Assembly (NCBI GenBank): GCA_019240405.1 | Contig: JAFAYL010000007.1 | Span: 1-64,000 of the forward strand | Source of the DNA: Acidobacteriaceae bacterium | GTDB lineage: Bacteria > Acidobacteriota > Terriglobia > Bryobacterales > Bryobacteraceae | Length of the DNA: 64,000 nt | Direction of reading: 5' to 3' | Shown: one piece after another, positions 53,350-60,475 of the stretch | Position numbering within the stretch: position 1 is the first letter of the stretch | Layout: every line of letters starts with the position of its first letter | Notes under the pieces: model-generated | What the model was told of the DNA's origin: nothing | The model's database searches: none | What the model saw: the letters and a program-made list of their open reading frames with translations, nothing else | Position numbers and translations under genes: made by a program

Positions 53350-54017
53350 GTATCACTCCCTCGGCCATTTAGGCCTTGGTGCGAACGTTCGCACTCCGGC
53401 CAATCCGGGCGGTCAATATTCGGATTAACTATCTTGTTGTCGAAATCGAGCCAGATCCGCTTGTCGTTCCGGCAATCATAACCACGGCATGGCACGGGAC
53501 GGTTCTCGCGCACCGTGCACCGGCACGAACCCCGTTCGAAGTGCGAGCAATACCCATCTTTGTCGTGAGCAATGAGATATGGGCGTCCGAGCTCCCATTT
53601 AATGATTCCCTCGTCGATGTCTTGCCGGGACAACGCGAAGCGGAGTCGGCAACAGCTAGCCTTACAGAATTGGACCCGATTCTCGCAGTCGATCTTTGCT
53701 TCGTGTTGGAACGAGTATTTATCCTCCTCGGGGTCTTGCATCATTACGCCGAGGCCCTGCTCTTTGAACTGATTGGCTAATCTCTCGCCGACAGCTTTCT
53801 TTCGGGCGTCGAGCTCTTCGATTGTGATGAGCCCGCGTTCGTTTAGCAGTTCGATGAGGCCGTAGAGGAACGCTGCGGCCTCAAGCGTCTTGTTCGTGTT
53901 TTGGCTAAGGCGCGCGTGGGTGTAGAAGAGACCTTCCGCGACTTCCCGACGGAGATCGTCGGACAGCACCGGTAGGGAAGACTCTGAGTATGAGGGTGAC
54001 TGGCCTAGGCGTTCCAT
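53331..54017 (-). CDS. YkgJ-family cysteine-cluster protein
   Basis: 228 aa. The C-terminal half matches YkgJ/UPF0153 Cys-cluster proteins: CKASCCRLRFALS, DKDGYCSHFERGSCRC and NRPVPCRGYDCR, a probable metal (Zn or Fe-S) site. The N-terminal ~110 residues are helical (EGLFYTHARLSQNTNKTLEA; LIELLNERGLITIEELDARK) and unassigned. Such proteins appear in eCIS operons of several phyla; function unknown. Overlaps the PLA2-like gene by 19 bp. Confidence 0.82.
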   Translation of the reverse strand: MERLGQSPSYSESSLPVLSDDLRREVAEGLFYTHARLSQNTNKTLEAAAFLYGLIELLNERGLITIEELDARKKAVGERLANQFKEQGLGVMMQDPEEDKYSFQHEAKIDCENRVQFCKASCCRLRFALSRQDIDEGIIKWELGRPYLIAHDKDGYCSHFERGSCRCTVRENRPVPCRGYDCRNDKRIWLDFDNKIVNPNIDRPDWPECERSHQGLNGRGSDTCESTT

Positions 54018-54072
54018 GCGGCCTTTAAACAGGAGACTTCACACATTCCAGGACTCCGGCAGTTAAATCTCA

Positions 54073-54534
54073 TCACTTTGCGTTTGCCGCGACAATTTGA
54101 AAACGAACGCTTTCACCCCGATAGCTGACCAACGCTTCTGATGGCGCGCCGCCTGAGCTCTGAAAGCGGAATAAAGCGTTCACCGAATTGCCGAGAGTTC
54201 CGCCAAACTCAACGAGGTTCCCGGACGGCCGTTCCAGCAGCTGCAGCGGCGTACCGCGGGCATCGAGGAGTTGCGCCTCCACATCGTGCGCTTCGAGGGG
54301 TGCCAAATTATCGGCTCGACTAAACACAACTGTGACCTCACACTCATGAGCCGTTTCGCTCGAACCAACTTTGAGCATGACAGGCATACCACCTAGCCGA
54401 CTCGATTTCGGATCGGTCGTAAGTTCTCGAACCATATCGCGACTTCCTCCTATCGGGTGAAAGCAGCTTACTTCCAACATAGTCAGCAGAACCAGGCATC
54501 CCTGAATTCCGACCAACGATGATGGGATTCGCAC
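54073..54534 (-). CDS. Putative exported protein, YtkA-like beta-sandwich
   Basis: 153 aa. Hydrophobic N-terminus (LVGIQGCLVLLTMLEVSCF), possibly a signal peptide or weak lipobox (the -3 residue before Cys is Glu, which is unfavourable). The mature part (ECEVTVVFSRADNLAPLEAH, AQLLDARGTPLQLLE, FRFQSSGGAPSEALVSYRG) resembles a single YtkA/FixH-type Ig fold. Unlike its neighbours it may be exported by Sec. It sits between the second DUF4157 gene and the YkgJ gene. Confidence 0.65.
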   Translation of the reverse strand: MRIPSSLVGIQGCLVLLTMLEVSCFHPIGGSRDMVRELTTDPKSSRLGGMPVMLKVGSSETAHECEVTVVFSRADNLAPLEAHDVEAQLLDARGTPLQLLERPSGNLVEFGGTLGNSVNALFRFQSSGGAPSEALVSYRGESVRFQIVAANAK

Positions 54535-54570
54535 GTCCGCGTTGCTTTTAGCTAGGTTCTACACGGGTGT

Positions 54571-56034
54571 TTATGGTGCGGTTCCCGTCCCGTCAACTGT
54601 CCATGAAGACGCAGCAAGCTGTGCGTCACCGTTACAAGCATCGACGAGCTTGCCCTGAAACTCTAAATGCATTTGGACAGTATCCCCGCTGCTCAGCGAG
54701 CTGGCCTTAAATCCCGGGAAATCAAAACCGTTAAAAGTACAGCCGGTTGCCTGATCCGGGTTACTGAACTTACTGGTCGCAAACGGAATCGAGTGATAGC
54801 CGTATTTCAGATCCGTGCCTCCGGCCGTAACGCAATCCTCGTTCCAGGTGGTTGGGTCCATCGTGTTGGAACAAAGGGCGTGCGTCAAAGTTGTTCCGTT
54901 GTACTTGAAAAAGCCTCGTACGAACTGCCGATATTCGCCACAAACACAGTTGCAAGGAACGGGCGCGTTGAAGTTTCCGACCATCGTGAATGGAACACCG
55001 AATTTGCCGGACACAAATGCGGCAGTGAGCGCGCCGCTCGGGATACTGCCGAAGCTGGCGGTCGGTGTGCAATGGGATGTGGCAGTGCCAACTTGGTTCT
55101 GCTGGCCGTCGCCATCTTGCTGGTCCCCATCCGCTTGACATTGGATAAAGTTTCGAATCACTACTGTGTCCACATCTTCATCGCTATCTAGCGTATTTGC
55201 TCTAGATAAATGATTCGCACCATTCGTGGGATCAATTGTGAACTGAGCTTCGGAGCTCGAATGAGAGTGCTTAGCACGGCACTCCTCGCATTCTCCGCCC
55301 GATGCAGAGTGCTTTCCGCAGGCGCAGCTCCGTGGCGCGCTGTGGACATTGCCTGCGCTGAGCCGGTCGATTTTATTCGAAACTGCCCTTGCGACTTGGT
55401 CGGCTTCCCTCTCAAATTCGTCACCTGCTGCTCCCACTTCCATCTTTCCCTGCAACTGAGAGCCGCTTTGCTGTAGAACATGAGTCAATTCGTGGGCCAG
55501 AAGCTCGCGCCCACCACGGCTGCCGGGATCATACTGACCGTTGCTGAAGAAGATGTCTTTTCCCGTAGTGAAGGCCAGAGCGCCTAAAGATTCATTCAGT
55601 GCATTAGCCTGATCGCCCGTATGTATTCGTACGTCTTTGAAGTTCGCGCCAAAAGCCGATTCCAACTGCCGCCGCACGCCGGAATCCAGCGATTGGCCCC
55701 CGGCTCGCGAGCGTTCGATCGCTGCTTCCACGGCGGGATCAACTTCGGGGCTTTCACTTTCGCTACGTGCTAACGCCAAAACTCGCTGTACATATCGATT
55801 GCCGTGCTGCTGCTGAAGACGGAGCAAGGAACCGTCTACTCGCGAGCCCTTAAACCGGCTTATGCGCTTCAGCGTCGAAGCGTTCTCCTCCAACTTCGCT
55901 GCCTCGCGCAGAGGCGTAGTCTGTTTTGCGATCGGGTCGTACACTGCCCTGAAAACCTTTTCCGCCTCGCCCGAGGAAGCCGTAAAGTGTGGTCTCGTAG
56001 CCCTATCGAATGTCTCAATCTTGCGGTCGCGCAT
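54571..56034 (-). CDS. DUF4157 eCIS cargo candidate with Cys-rich C-terminal domain
   Basis: 487 aa. The shared motif SLLRLQQQHGNRYVQRVL (69-86) is followed by DUF4157 with VRIHTGDQANALNESLGALA and HELTH (181-185), then a four-Cys cluster (237, 239, 249, 252). The C-terminal ~190 residues form a separate Cys-containing domain (CNCVCGEYRQFVRGFFKYNG, CSNTMDPTTWNEDC, YGYHSIPF), unassigned here and different from the tail of the protein at 32079. DUF4157 is tied to eCIS and often heads effector-like proteins; the C-terminal domain would be the active or binding part. Confidence 0.84.
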   Translation of the reverse strand: MRDRKIETFDRATRPHFTASSGEAEKVFRAVYDPIAKQTTPLREAAKLEENASTLKRISRFKGSRVDGSLLRLQQQHGNRYVQRVLALARSESESPEVDPAVEAAIERSRAGGQSLDSGVRRQLESAFGANFKDVRIHTGDQANALNESLGALAFTTGKDIFFSNGQYDPGSRGGRELLAHELTHVLQQSGSQLQGKMEVGAAGDEFEREADQVARAVSNKIDRLSAGNVHSAPRSCACGKHSASGGECEECRAKHSHSSSEAQFTIDPTNGANHLSRANTLDSDEDVDTVVIRNFIQCQADGDQQDGDGQQNQVGTATSHCTPTASFGSIPSGALTAAFVSGKFGVPFTMVGNFNAPVPCNCVCGEYRQFVRGFFKYNGTTLTHALCSNTMDPTTWNEDCVTAGGTDLKYGYHSIPFATSKFSNPDQATGCTFNGFDFPGFKASSLSSGDTVQMHLEFQGKLVDACNGDAQLAASSWTVDGTGTAP

Positions 56035-56095
56035 GGTTTCTGCTCTCTAGATGTAGCCTCAACTTGTCCAGCGTTTGTTATCTCACACCCGAACT

Positions 56096-56266
56096 CTAGC
56101 AGTTAGTACACGGTACAACAGTCGAGTTGTGACCCGTCGCCGTATTGTGCTCACTGCATATTTGAAATGCTTGATCGGACGAATAGAATGTAGGCCCTAT
56201 CTGCGCATTCTCTTCGGGACAAATTACCTGCCAACCGTTGCTGGCAGTCGGCTCTTGGTCACCCAT
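56096..56266 (-). CDS. Small Cys-containing protein (56 aa)
   Basis: ATG 56266 is preceded by GTGAGGAGACTTCAAT, a good Shine-Dalgarno. The product begins MGDQEPTASNGWQVICPEEN and ends TVVPCTNC, with four Cys (CPE, QICSEH, PCTNC), which could bind a metal or form disulfides. It fills the only gap between the AAA+ ATPase and DUF4157 genes, on the same strand. Family not recognised; a small chaperone, immunity or cargo protein is possible. Confidence 0.6.
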   Translation of the reverse strand: MGDQEPTASNGWQVICPEENAQIGPTFYSSDQAFQICSEHNTATGHNSTVVPCTNC

Positions 56267-56307
56267 ATTGAAGTCTCCTCACTCAACGCCCGTGCTCCGC
56301 CGGTGAT

Positions 56308-58452
56308 CTACTCAAACTCCCCGCAACTCACCACCTTCCCCATCTTTTGATACTCCCGCCGTGTCGCATGCAGTAAGTGCTGCATCTTTACAATTCCTCC
56401 GTTATCCGCGGCAAGGAATGCCGCTCCAAGCGCGATATTGCGAATACTGCCGCCGGCAAGCTCAAACCTACGTGCAAGAGCCTGCAAGTCTAATTCCACA
56501 TGTCGCGGAGTCTCTTTGGGCCAGATGCTTTGCCAAATCCGGTGCCGCTCAGCTTCATCCGGGAAGGGGAAGTCGAGCGTGTAATGCAGCCGCCGCACGA
56601 AGGCATCGTCCATGTTCTTCCGAAAATTTGTAGCCAGAATCACCAACCCTTCATGCTCTTCCATCTTCTGAAGCAGGTAATTGATCTCGATATTGGCGTA
56701 GCGATCGTGTGAATCCCGGACCTCACTCCGCTTGCCGAACAGTGCGTCTGCTTCATCGAAAAAGAGAATCGCATTACTGTTCTCGGCTTCAGCGAAGATG
56801 CGCGCCAAGTTCTTCTCGGTTTCACCAATGTATTTGCTGACTACCGTCGATAAATCCGTCTTGTACAGATCGAGACCCAGCTCACCCGCCATGATTTCGG
56901 CTGCCATGGTTTTCCCAGTCCCTGGCGGACCGGCGAAAAGTATATTGAGTCCTTTGCCGAGCGAGAGTTTGCGGTCGAAGCCCCATTGATCGTAGATTAC
57001 CGATCGGAACTTCACCGCGTTACAGATCTCCTTAAGCTGCTCCACGCGATCTAGCGGCAGAACGATGTCGTTCCAAGAATAGTGCGGTTTGATCTTGCGA
57101 GCCAATAACGAAAGCTTCCGGTTGCATTGCAGACGGCAGGCCTCATATAGATCCGCCATTGTGACTTCGCTCGATTCTGGATCGCGCCAGGACGCTAGAT
57201 TCCGGGCCGTAGCTGCTGCATCTCGGATCTGTCCCGCCGTAAAACGAAACTTCGTGGACAAAAGAGATAAATCAAATTCACAAGTCGACTCAACAGCTCT
57301 TTGCCAGAGCCTCAGCCGCTCGGTATAAGTCGGCTTTGGGATCTCCAGCCGTATGAATCGGGCATTGGCTAACTCATCCCGTGGCCCCCACGCAGATTCT
57401 CCGGCAAGAAAACTGATTCCTTGTCGAGCATCAAGCTCGCGCAGAAGAATGGCTAGGCGCCCAGCTTTGTCTTCTGCCAAGAAGCCATCGAAATCGGCCA
57501 AATAGAGAGCTGCCGATTGCAGCAGCGCCTCGCGCATGAATAACGGCAAGAGTGTTTGGAATTCGGAGTCAGAATGCCCTGTTAACCGCTTACCCGTGAT
57601 GGTTAGTAATCGCAGATTCAAGTCACGACACAAAGCTTCGGCAGTGGCGCGTTTGCCACTACCGTACGCGCCCTGCAAATAGACGATGAGCGACGGCTCC
57701 CCTGTGCGCCGCCGGGCTAGCGATCGCACTCGATTCTTGATATCTGACGCCAAGACTAAGGAGTCGAGCTCTGTTTTCGGTCTTTGGCACGTCGAATAAC
57801 TCAACAGTCGAGAATCTAGCTCATCAGAGTGAAGCAAGTAGTCAACGATGCGCTCATCGATTCTGAGATACTTGCTCAGCCGAGTCGGATGGGGCTGGGA
57901 GGGATCTTCAAATATGTGGAGTAAACTGTTTCGGATTAACGGAGCCGTGTGAATGAAATGCCCCCGGTTAGAGAGCTTTTCCTCTATACTCGAGGAGAGC
58001 AGATTAAGGACGAGATCCACACTCGGCCGTCGCTTCGTGACGTCGTCTTGCAAATAGGCATACAGCCGCTCGTAACGGGGATCGAGTTCCGGAGCGAGGC
58101 AGATGAGCAGACAGTCCAGCTCAAAAGCCGTAAGTTCAAACAGTCGAGCAAGTTGAGCGAGGCGTGTTTCGGGCGCCTGATCTCGCGCTCTCACGCCCCT
58201 TTCCACGCTCGTCGGTGAAAATCGTGGAGAACAAGGAGGACGCTCCAGTAATGCGTCTACCTCGCCATCTGCGATAAACAACCCTTGAAACTGCTCATCT
58301 GCCTTATGTTGTTGCCGGAATTTTCGAACCTCGACCTGAATGAGGGTGTCGATTCTTTTCAGTTCGGAAAGTAACTGCCGCAGCGATTCGCTTTCGCCGG
58401 GGACGATATTCACGGATAACCCAGTAGGATCAACGGAGTCTGTCGTCAGCAT
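56308..58452 (-). CDS. eCIS AAA+ ATPase (Afp15/Pvc15-like)
   Basis: 714 aa. A helical N-terminal region (LARLFELTAFELDCLLICLA, LDPRYERLYAYLQDD) precedes a degenerate first ATPase domain (P-loop-like LQGAYGSGKRATAE around residue 265, LYLADFDGF). A complete C-terminal AAA+ domain follows: Walker A GPPGTGKTMAAE around 507, Walker B AILFFDEADALFGKR around 562, sensor VILATNFRKNMDDAFVRRL with Arg finger. In PVC/Afp this ATPase is needed for loading or assembly. It starts 3 bp after the DUF3467 stop. Confidence 0.93.
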   Translation of the reverse strand: MLTTDSVDPTGLSVNIVPGESESLRQLLSELKRIDTLIQVEVRKFRQQHKADEQFQGLFIADGEVDALLERPPCSPRFSPTSVERGVRARDQAPETRLAQLARLFELTAFELDCLLICLAPELDPRYERLYAYLQDDVTKRRPSVDLVLNLLSSSIEEKLSNRGHFIHTAPLIRNSLLHIFEDPSQPHPTRLSKYLRIDERIVDYLLHSDELDSRLLSYSTCQRPKTELDSLVLASDIKNRVRSLARRRTGEPSLIVYLQGAYGSGKRATAEALCRDLNLRLLTITGKRLTGHSDSEFQTLLPLFMREALLQSAALYLADFDGFLAEDKAGRLAILLRELDARQGISFLAGESAWGPRDELANARFIRLEIPKPTYTERLRLWQRAVESTCEFDLSLLSTKFRFTAGQIRDAAATARNLASWRDPESSEVTMADLYEACRLQCNRKLSLLARKIKPHYSWNDIVLPLDRVEQLKEICNAVKFRSVIYDQWGFDRKLSLGKGLNILFAGPPGTGKTMAAEIMAGELGLDLYKTDLSTVVSKYIGETEKNLARIFAEAENSNAILFFDEADALFGKRSEVRDSHDRYANIEINYLLQKMEEHEGLVILATNFRKNMDDAFVRRLHYTLDFPFPDEAERHRIWQSIWPKETPRHVELDLQALARRFELAGGSIRNIALGAAFLAADNGGIVKMQHLLHATRREYQKMGKVVSCGEFE

Positions 58453-58455
58453 GGC

Positions 58456-58839
58456 TCATTCAGGTCTTCGAAGATCCCCAAAAACCCGCTCATAACTCTC
58501 GATCGAGTCTCGAAGCACTTCCAGCAAGATCTTCGCGTAAGCGGGGCTCGTGACGATTCGAGTATGCATTACCTCATCCTCGTCATCCGAGTAAACCTGT
58601 CCAAAATCCAAGATGAATTCGGCCGGGTTATGGCCCACCTTGAAATAGTTGGCATAGCGGCCTTCAATTGGATCGTGTACCGTCGAGCCCTTCACTTTCT
58701 GCACGCACTTCACTTTTGGTCCGGATGCGTGTCTTTCCCGTCGCGCAGATTGCTCGCTTGCATTTGGGGATAGCAATCTGGGGGCCTTATTCCGCGGCTT
58801 GGCGAGCCGGGTCATTGCGAATTCAAATGGACGCCGCAC
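58456..58839 (-). CDS. DUF3467 eCIS-associated protein
   Basis: 127 aa from GTG 58839; ATG 58815 (MTRLAKPRNK) is an equally good start. The C-terminal ~75 residues match DUF3467: EGRYANYFKVGHNPAEFILD, FGQVYSDDEDEV, RIVTSPAYAKILLEVL and SIESYERVFG. The N-terminal ~50 residues are basic and probably disordered. First gene of the eCIS operon in transcription order, 121 bp downstream of the sigma54 activator gene. Confidence 0.85.
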   Translation of the reverse strand: MRRPFEFAMTRLAKPRNKAPRLLSPNASEQSARRERHASGPKVKCVQKVKGSTVHDPIEGRYANYFKVGHNPAEFILDFGQVYSDDEDEVMHTRIVTSPAYAKILLEVLRDSIESYERVFGDLRRPE

Positions 58840-58913
58840 CTGGCAGTTGTTACAGTACCGATTTGGATAGGGGCAGAAATCCGGTAATTCGCCTTACTTT
58901 TGACAAATTCCAG

Positions 58914-58967
58914 GGTGTAACTCCGTTGTGTAACAACGAGGCCAGATTCTGAAACAGGTGTTACACC
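58914..58967. promoter_or_regulatory. Cluster of GTGTAAC elements upstream of the eCIS operon
   Basis: Three related sites lie in 54 bp: GGTGTAAC (58914-58921), the near-palindrome TTGTGTAACAA (58926-58936) and the near-palindrome GGTGTTACACC (58957-58967). They lie between the activator gene and DUF3467. A fourth GGTGTAAC lies at the activator's own start. Candidate binding sites for that activator; I found no convincing -24/-12 promoter. Confidence 0.45.
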
Positions 58968-60292
58968 GCCTCGGCTTCCACTTTTCTCGATACCTGATGT
59001 TTCGCCATTTTGCGATACAGTGTCATTCGAGACCAATTCAGTTTTTCGGCCGCCTTACTTTTGTTCCAATCCGTCGAGGTTAGAGCCCAAACGAGCCGTT
59101 TACGCTCGTCCTCGGAAACTGCACTGAATCCGTTCGCCGCGTTCCAGAGCCGAAGCGGCAGTTCTTGCACTGAGATTTCGTTGGAGGAAGAATCGGCGCA
59201 GAGAATTTCTAAAACGTTCTTCAGTTCACGGATATTGCCTGGCCAATCATAGGAAAGCAGACACTTCAAAACTTCTGGCGTCGGGCAGCGGGCAGGACTG
59301 GAGGGATCCCTTCGAAGCCGGTCGAGATAGTGATGGGCAATTGCCGGGATATCTTCCCTTCGCTCGCGCAAAGGAGGGAGGTGGACACGCGCAACATTAA
59401 GCCGGAAGAATAGATCTTTGCGGAATGTGCCTTCGCTTACTAATTTCTCTAATTCTTGGTTTGTAGCCGCGATGATCCTTATGTTTACGGCCGTGTTAGC
59501 TGATCCACCGAGCCTCTGAATCTCCTTATTATCTATGGCGCGGAGAATCTTTGCCTGCGCATACGCGCTCATATCACCTATCTCGTCGAGGAAAATTGTT
59601 CCGCCATCGGCGGTTTTGAGTTTTCCTTCTCTCAAAGAGTGTGCACCTGTAAACGCACCGCGTTCATAACCAAAGAGTTCGCTCTCGAGGAGCGAGTCGG
59701 GGATTGCCGCGCAATTAATGGTTACGAGTGCCTTGTTTCTTCGTCTGCTACGGCGATGAACGAATTCGGCTGCCAGCTCCTTGCCGGTACCGGTTTCGCC
59801 AGTAATCAGTATGTTGCTCTCAGTTGATGCAATTCGGGCCAAATATTCGCTTATCTCTTGCATCCGGCGGCTTTCGCCGATCATTTCCCCCGGTTCGCAT
59901 ATGCATTCTGTGGCAATTCCGTTACGGCGAGAAAGACACCTTACCAATTCATCTGCGAGCTCTTGATCAATAGAGGGGTACTTTACATATCCCTCGAGAC
60001 CAGCACGCAAGGCGGCAAGTGCAAGATCTTCGGAGCTGTTTTGAGTGACCAGCATGACCGGAATTTCCGCGGCACACGCACGAATGCGCTCCGCCACTTC
60101 GCGAAAAGTATTGAGGTTCGCCTGCGTAGGCCCGATAATTGCCAATCGGGGTTCATACTTACGCATGAGCCGCGGCATCTCAACGCGGTCGGCCGCCACG
60201 GTATGAAATCCATGCCTGTGGAGGCATTGTTGCAGTTTTTCTCGCGGTGCGCCTTGAGGTTCGACAACCAAGATCGGGGAAAGGCTTTTCAC
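58961..60292 (-). CDS. Sigma54 enhancer-binding protein with atypical receiver domain
   Basis: 443 aa from GTG 60292. N-terminal receiver-like fold (ILVVEPQG, then RLAIIGPTQ where the phospho-acceptor Asp would be, and PVMLVTQNSS and KYPS). The acceptor Asp is replaced, so classical phosphorylation is unlikely. The AAA+ domain is complete: Walker A GETGTGKE (165-172), GAFTGA (212-217) needed to contact sigma54, GGTIFLDEIGDM. A C-terminal Fis-type HTH (NKSKAAEKLNWSRMTLYRKM) completes it. It probably activates the eCIS operon directly downstream and perhaps the divergent kinase gene; how it senses its signal is unknown. Confidence 0.92.
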   Translation of the reverse strand: MKSLSPILVVEPQGAPREKLQQCLHRHGFHTVAADRVEMPRLMRKYEPRLAIIGPTQANLNTFREVAERIRACAAEIPVMLVTQNSSEDLALAALRAGLEGYVKYPSIDQELADELVRCLSRRNGIATECICEPGEMIGESRRMQEISEYLARIASTESNILITGETGTGKELAAEFVHRRSRRRNKALVTINCAAIPDSLLESELFGYERGAFTGAHSLREGKLKTADGGTIFLDEIGDMSAYAQAKILRAIDNKEIQRLGGSANTAVNIRIIAATNQELEKLVSEGTFRKDLFFRLNVARVHLPPLRERREDIPAIAHHYLDRLRRDPSSPARCPTPEVLKCLLSYDWPGNIRELKNVLEILCADSSSNEISVQELPLRLWNAANGFSAVSEDERKRLVWALTSTDWNKSKAAEKLNWSRMTLYRKMAKHQVSRKVEAEAV

Positions 60293-60307
60293 TGGTGTAA
60301 CGACCAG
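60292..60307. promoter_or_regulatory. Inverted repeat at the activator's start codon
   Basis: CTGGTGTAACGACCAG has perfect 5-bp arms (CTGGT/ACCAG) and contains the GGTGTAAC octamer seen before the eCIS operon. It overlaps the first base of the GTG start, a position suited to autorepression. The rest of the 183-bp divergent gap to the kinase gene holds another TGTTAC (60406-60411) and no clear promoter. Confidence 0.45.
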
Positions 60308-60475
60308 AGTAGATTTACTAGATCAACCCAGGATATGTCACGCATTACCTCTTGTAAACAGCTATTTCGGGCAAAGCGCGTGTGTTTCCAAAACAGCTTT
60401 GTCTCTGTTACGCATTTCAGGAACAATTCGCCTGACCTTGCAAAGCATTTACTTTCCGCCTAAGGTGAGGGAATC

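Noticed and set aside
32079-58839. Type VI secretion system
   Set aside because: Tube, sheath, gp25 and a PAAR-like protein are shared with T6SS, but there is no TssJ/TssL/TssM membrane complex, no ClpV and no TssB/TssC-type split sheath. Two long sheaths, LysM tube protein, DUF4255, AAA+ ATPase and DUF4157 define an eCIS.
32079-58839. Prophage or R-type tailocin
   Set aside because: No capsid, terminase, portal, holin or endolysin genes, and DUF4255, DUF3467, AAA+ ATPase and DUF4157 genes are eCIS hallmarks. The integrase remnant lies outside the cluster.
60293-60475. Sigma54 -24/-12 promoter in the activator-kinase gap
   Set aside because: Only a weak minus-strand match (TTGGAAACACACGCGCTT, GG-N10-GC) was found near 60380-60400; the flanking bases deviate too much from TGGCACG-N4-TTGCW to call.
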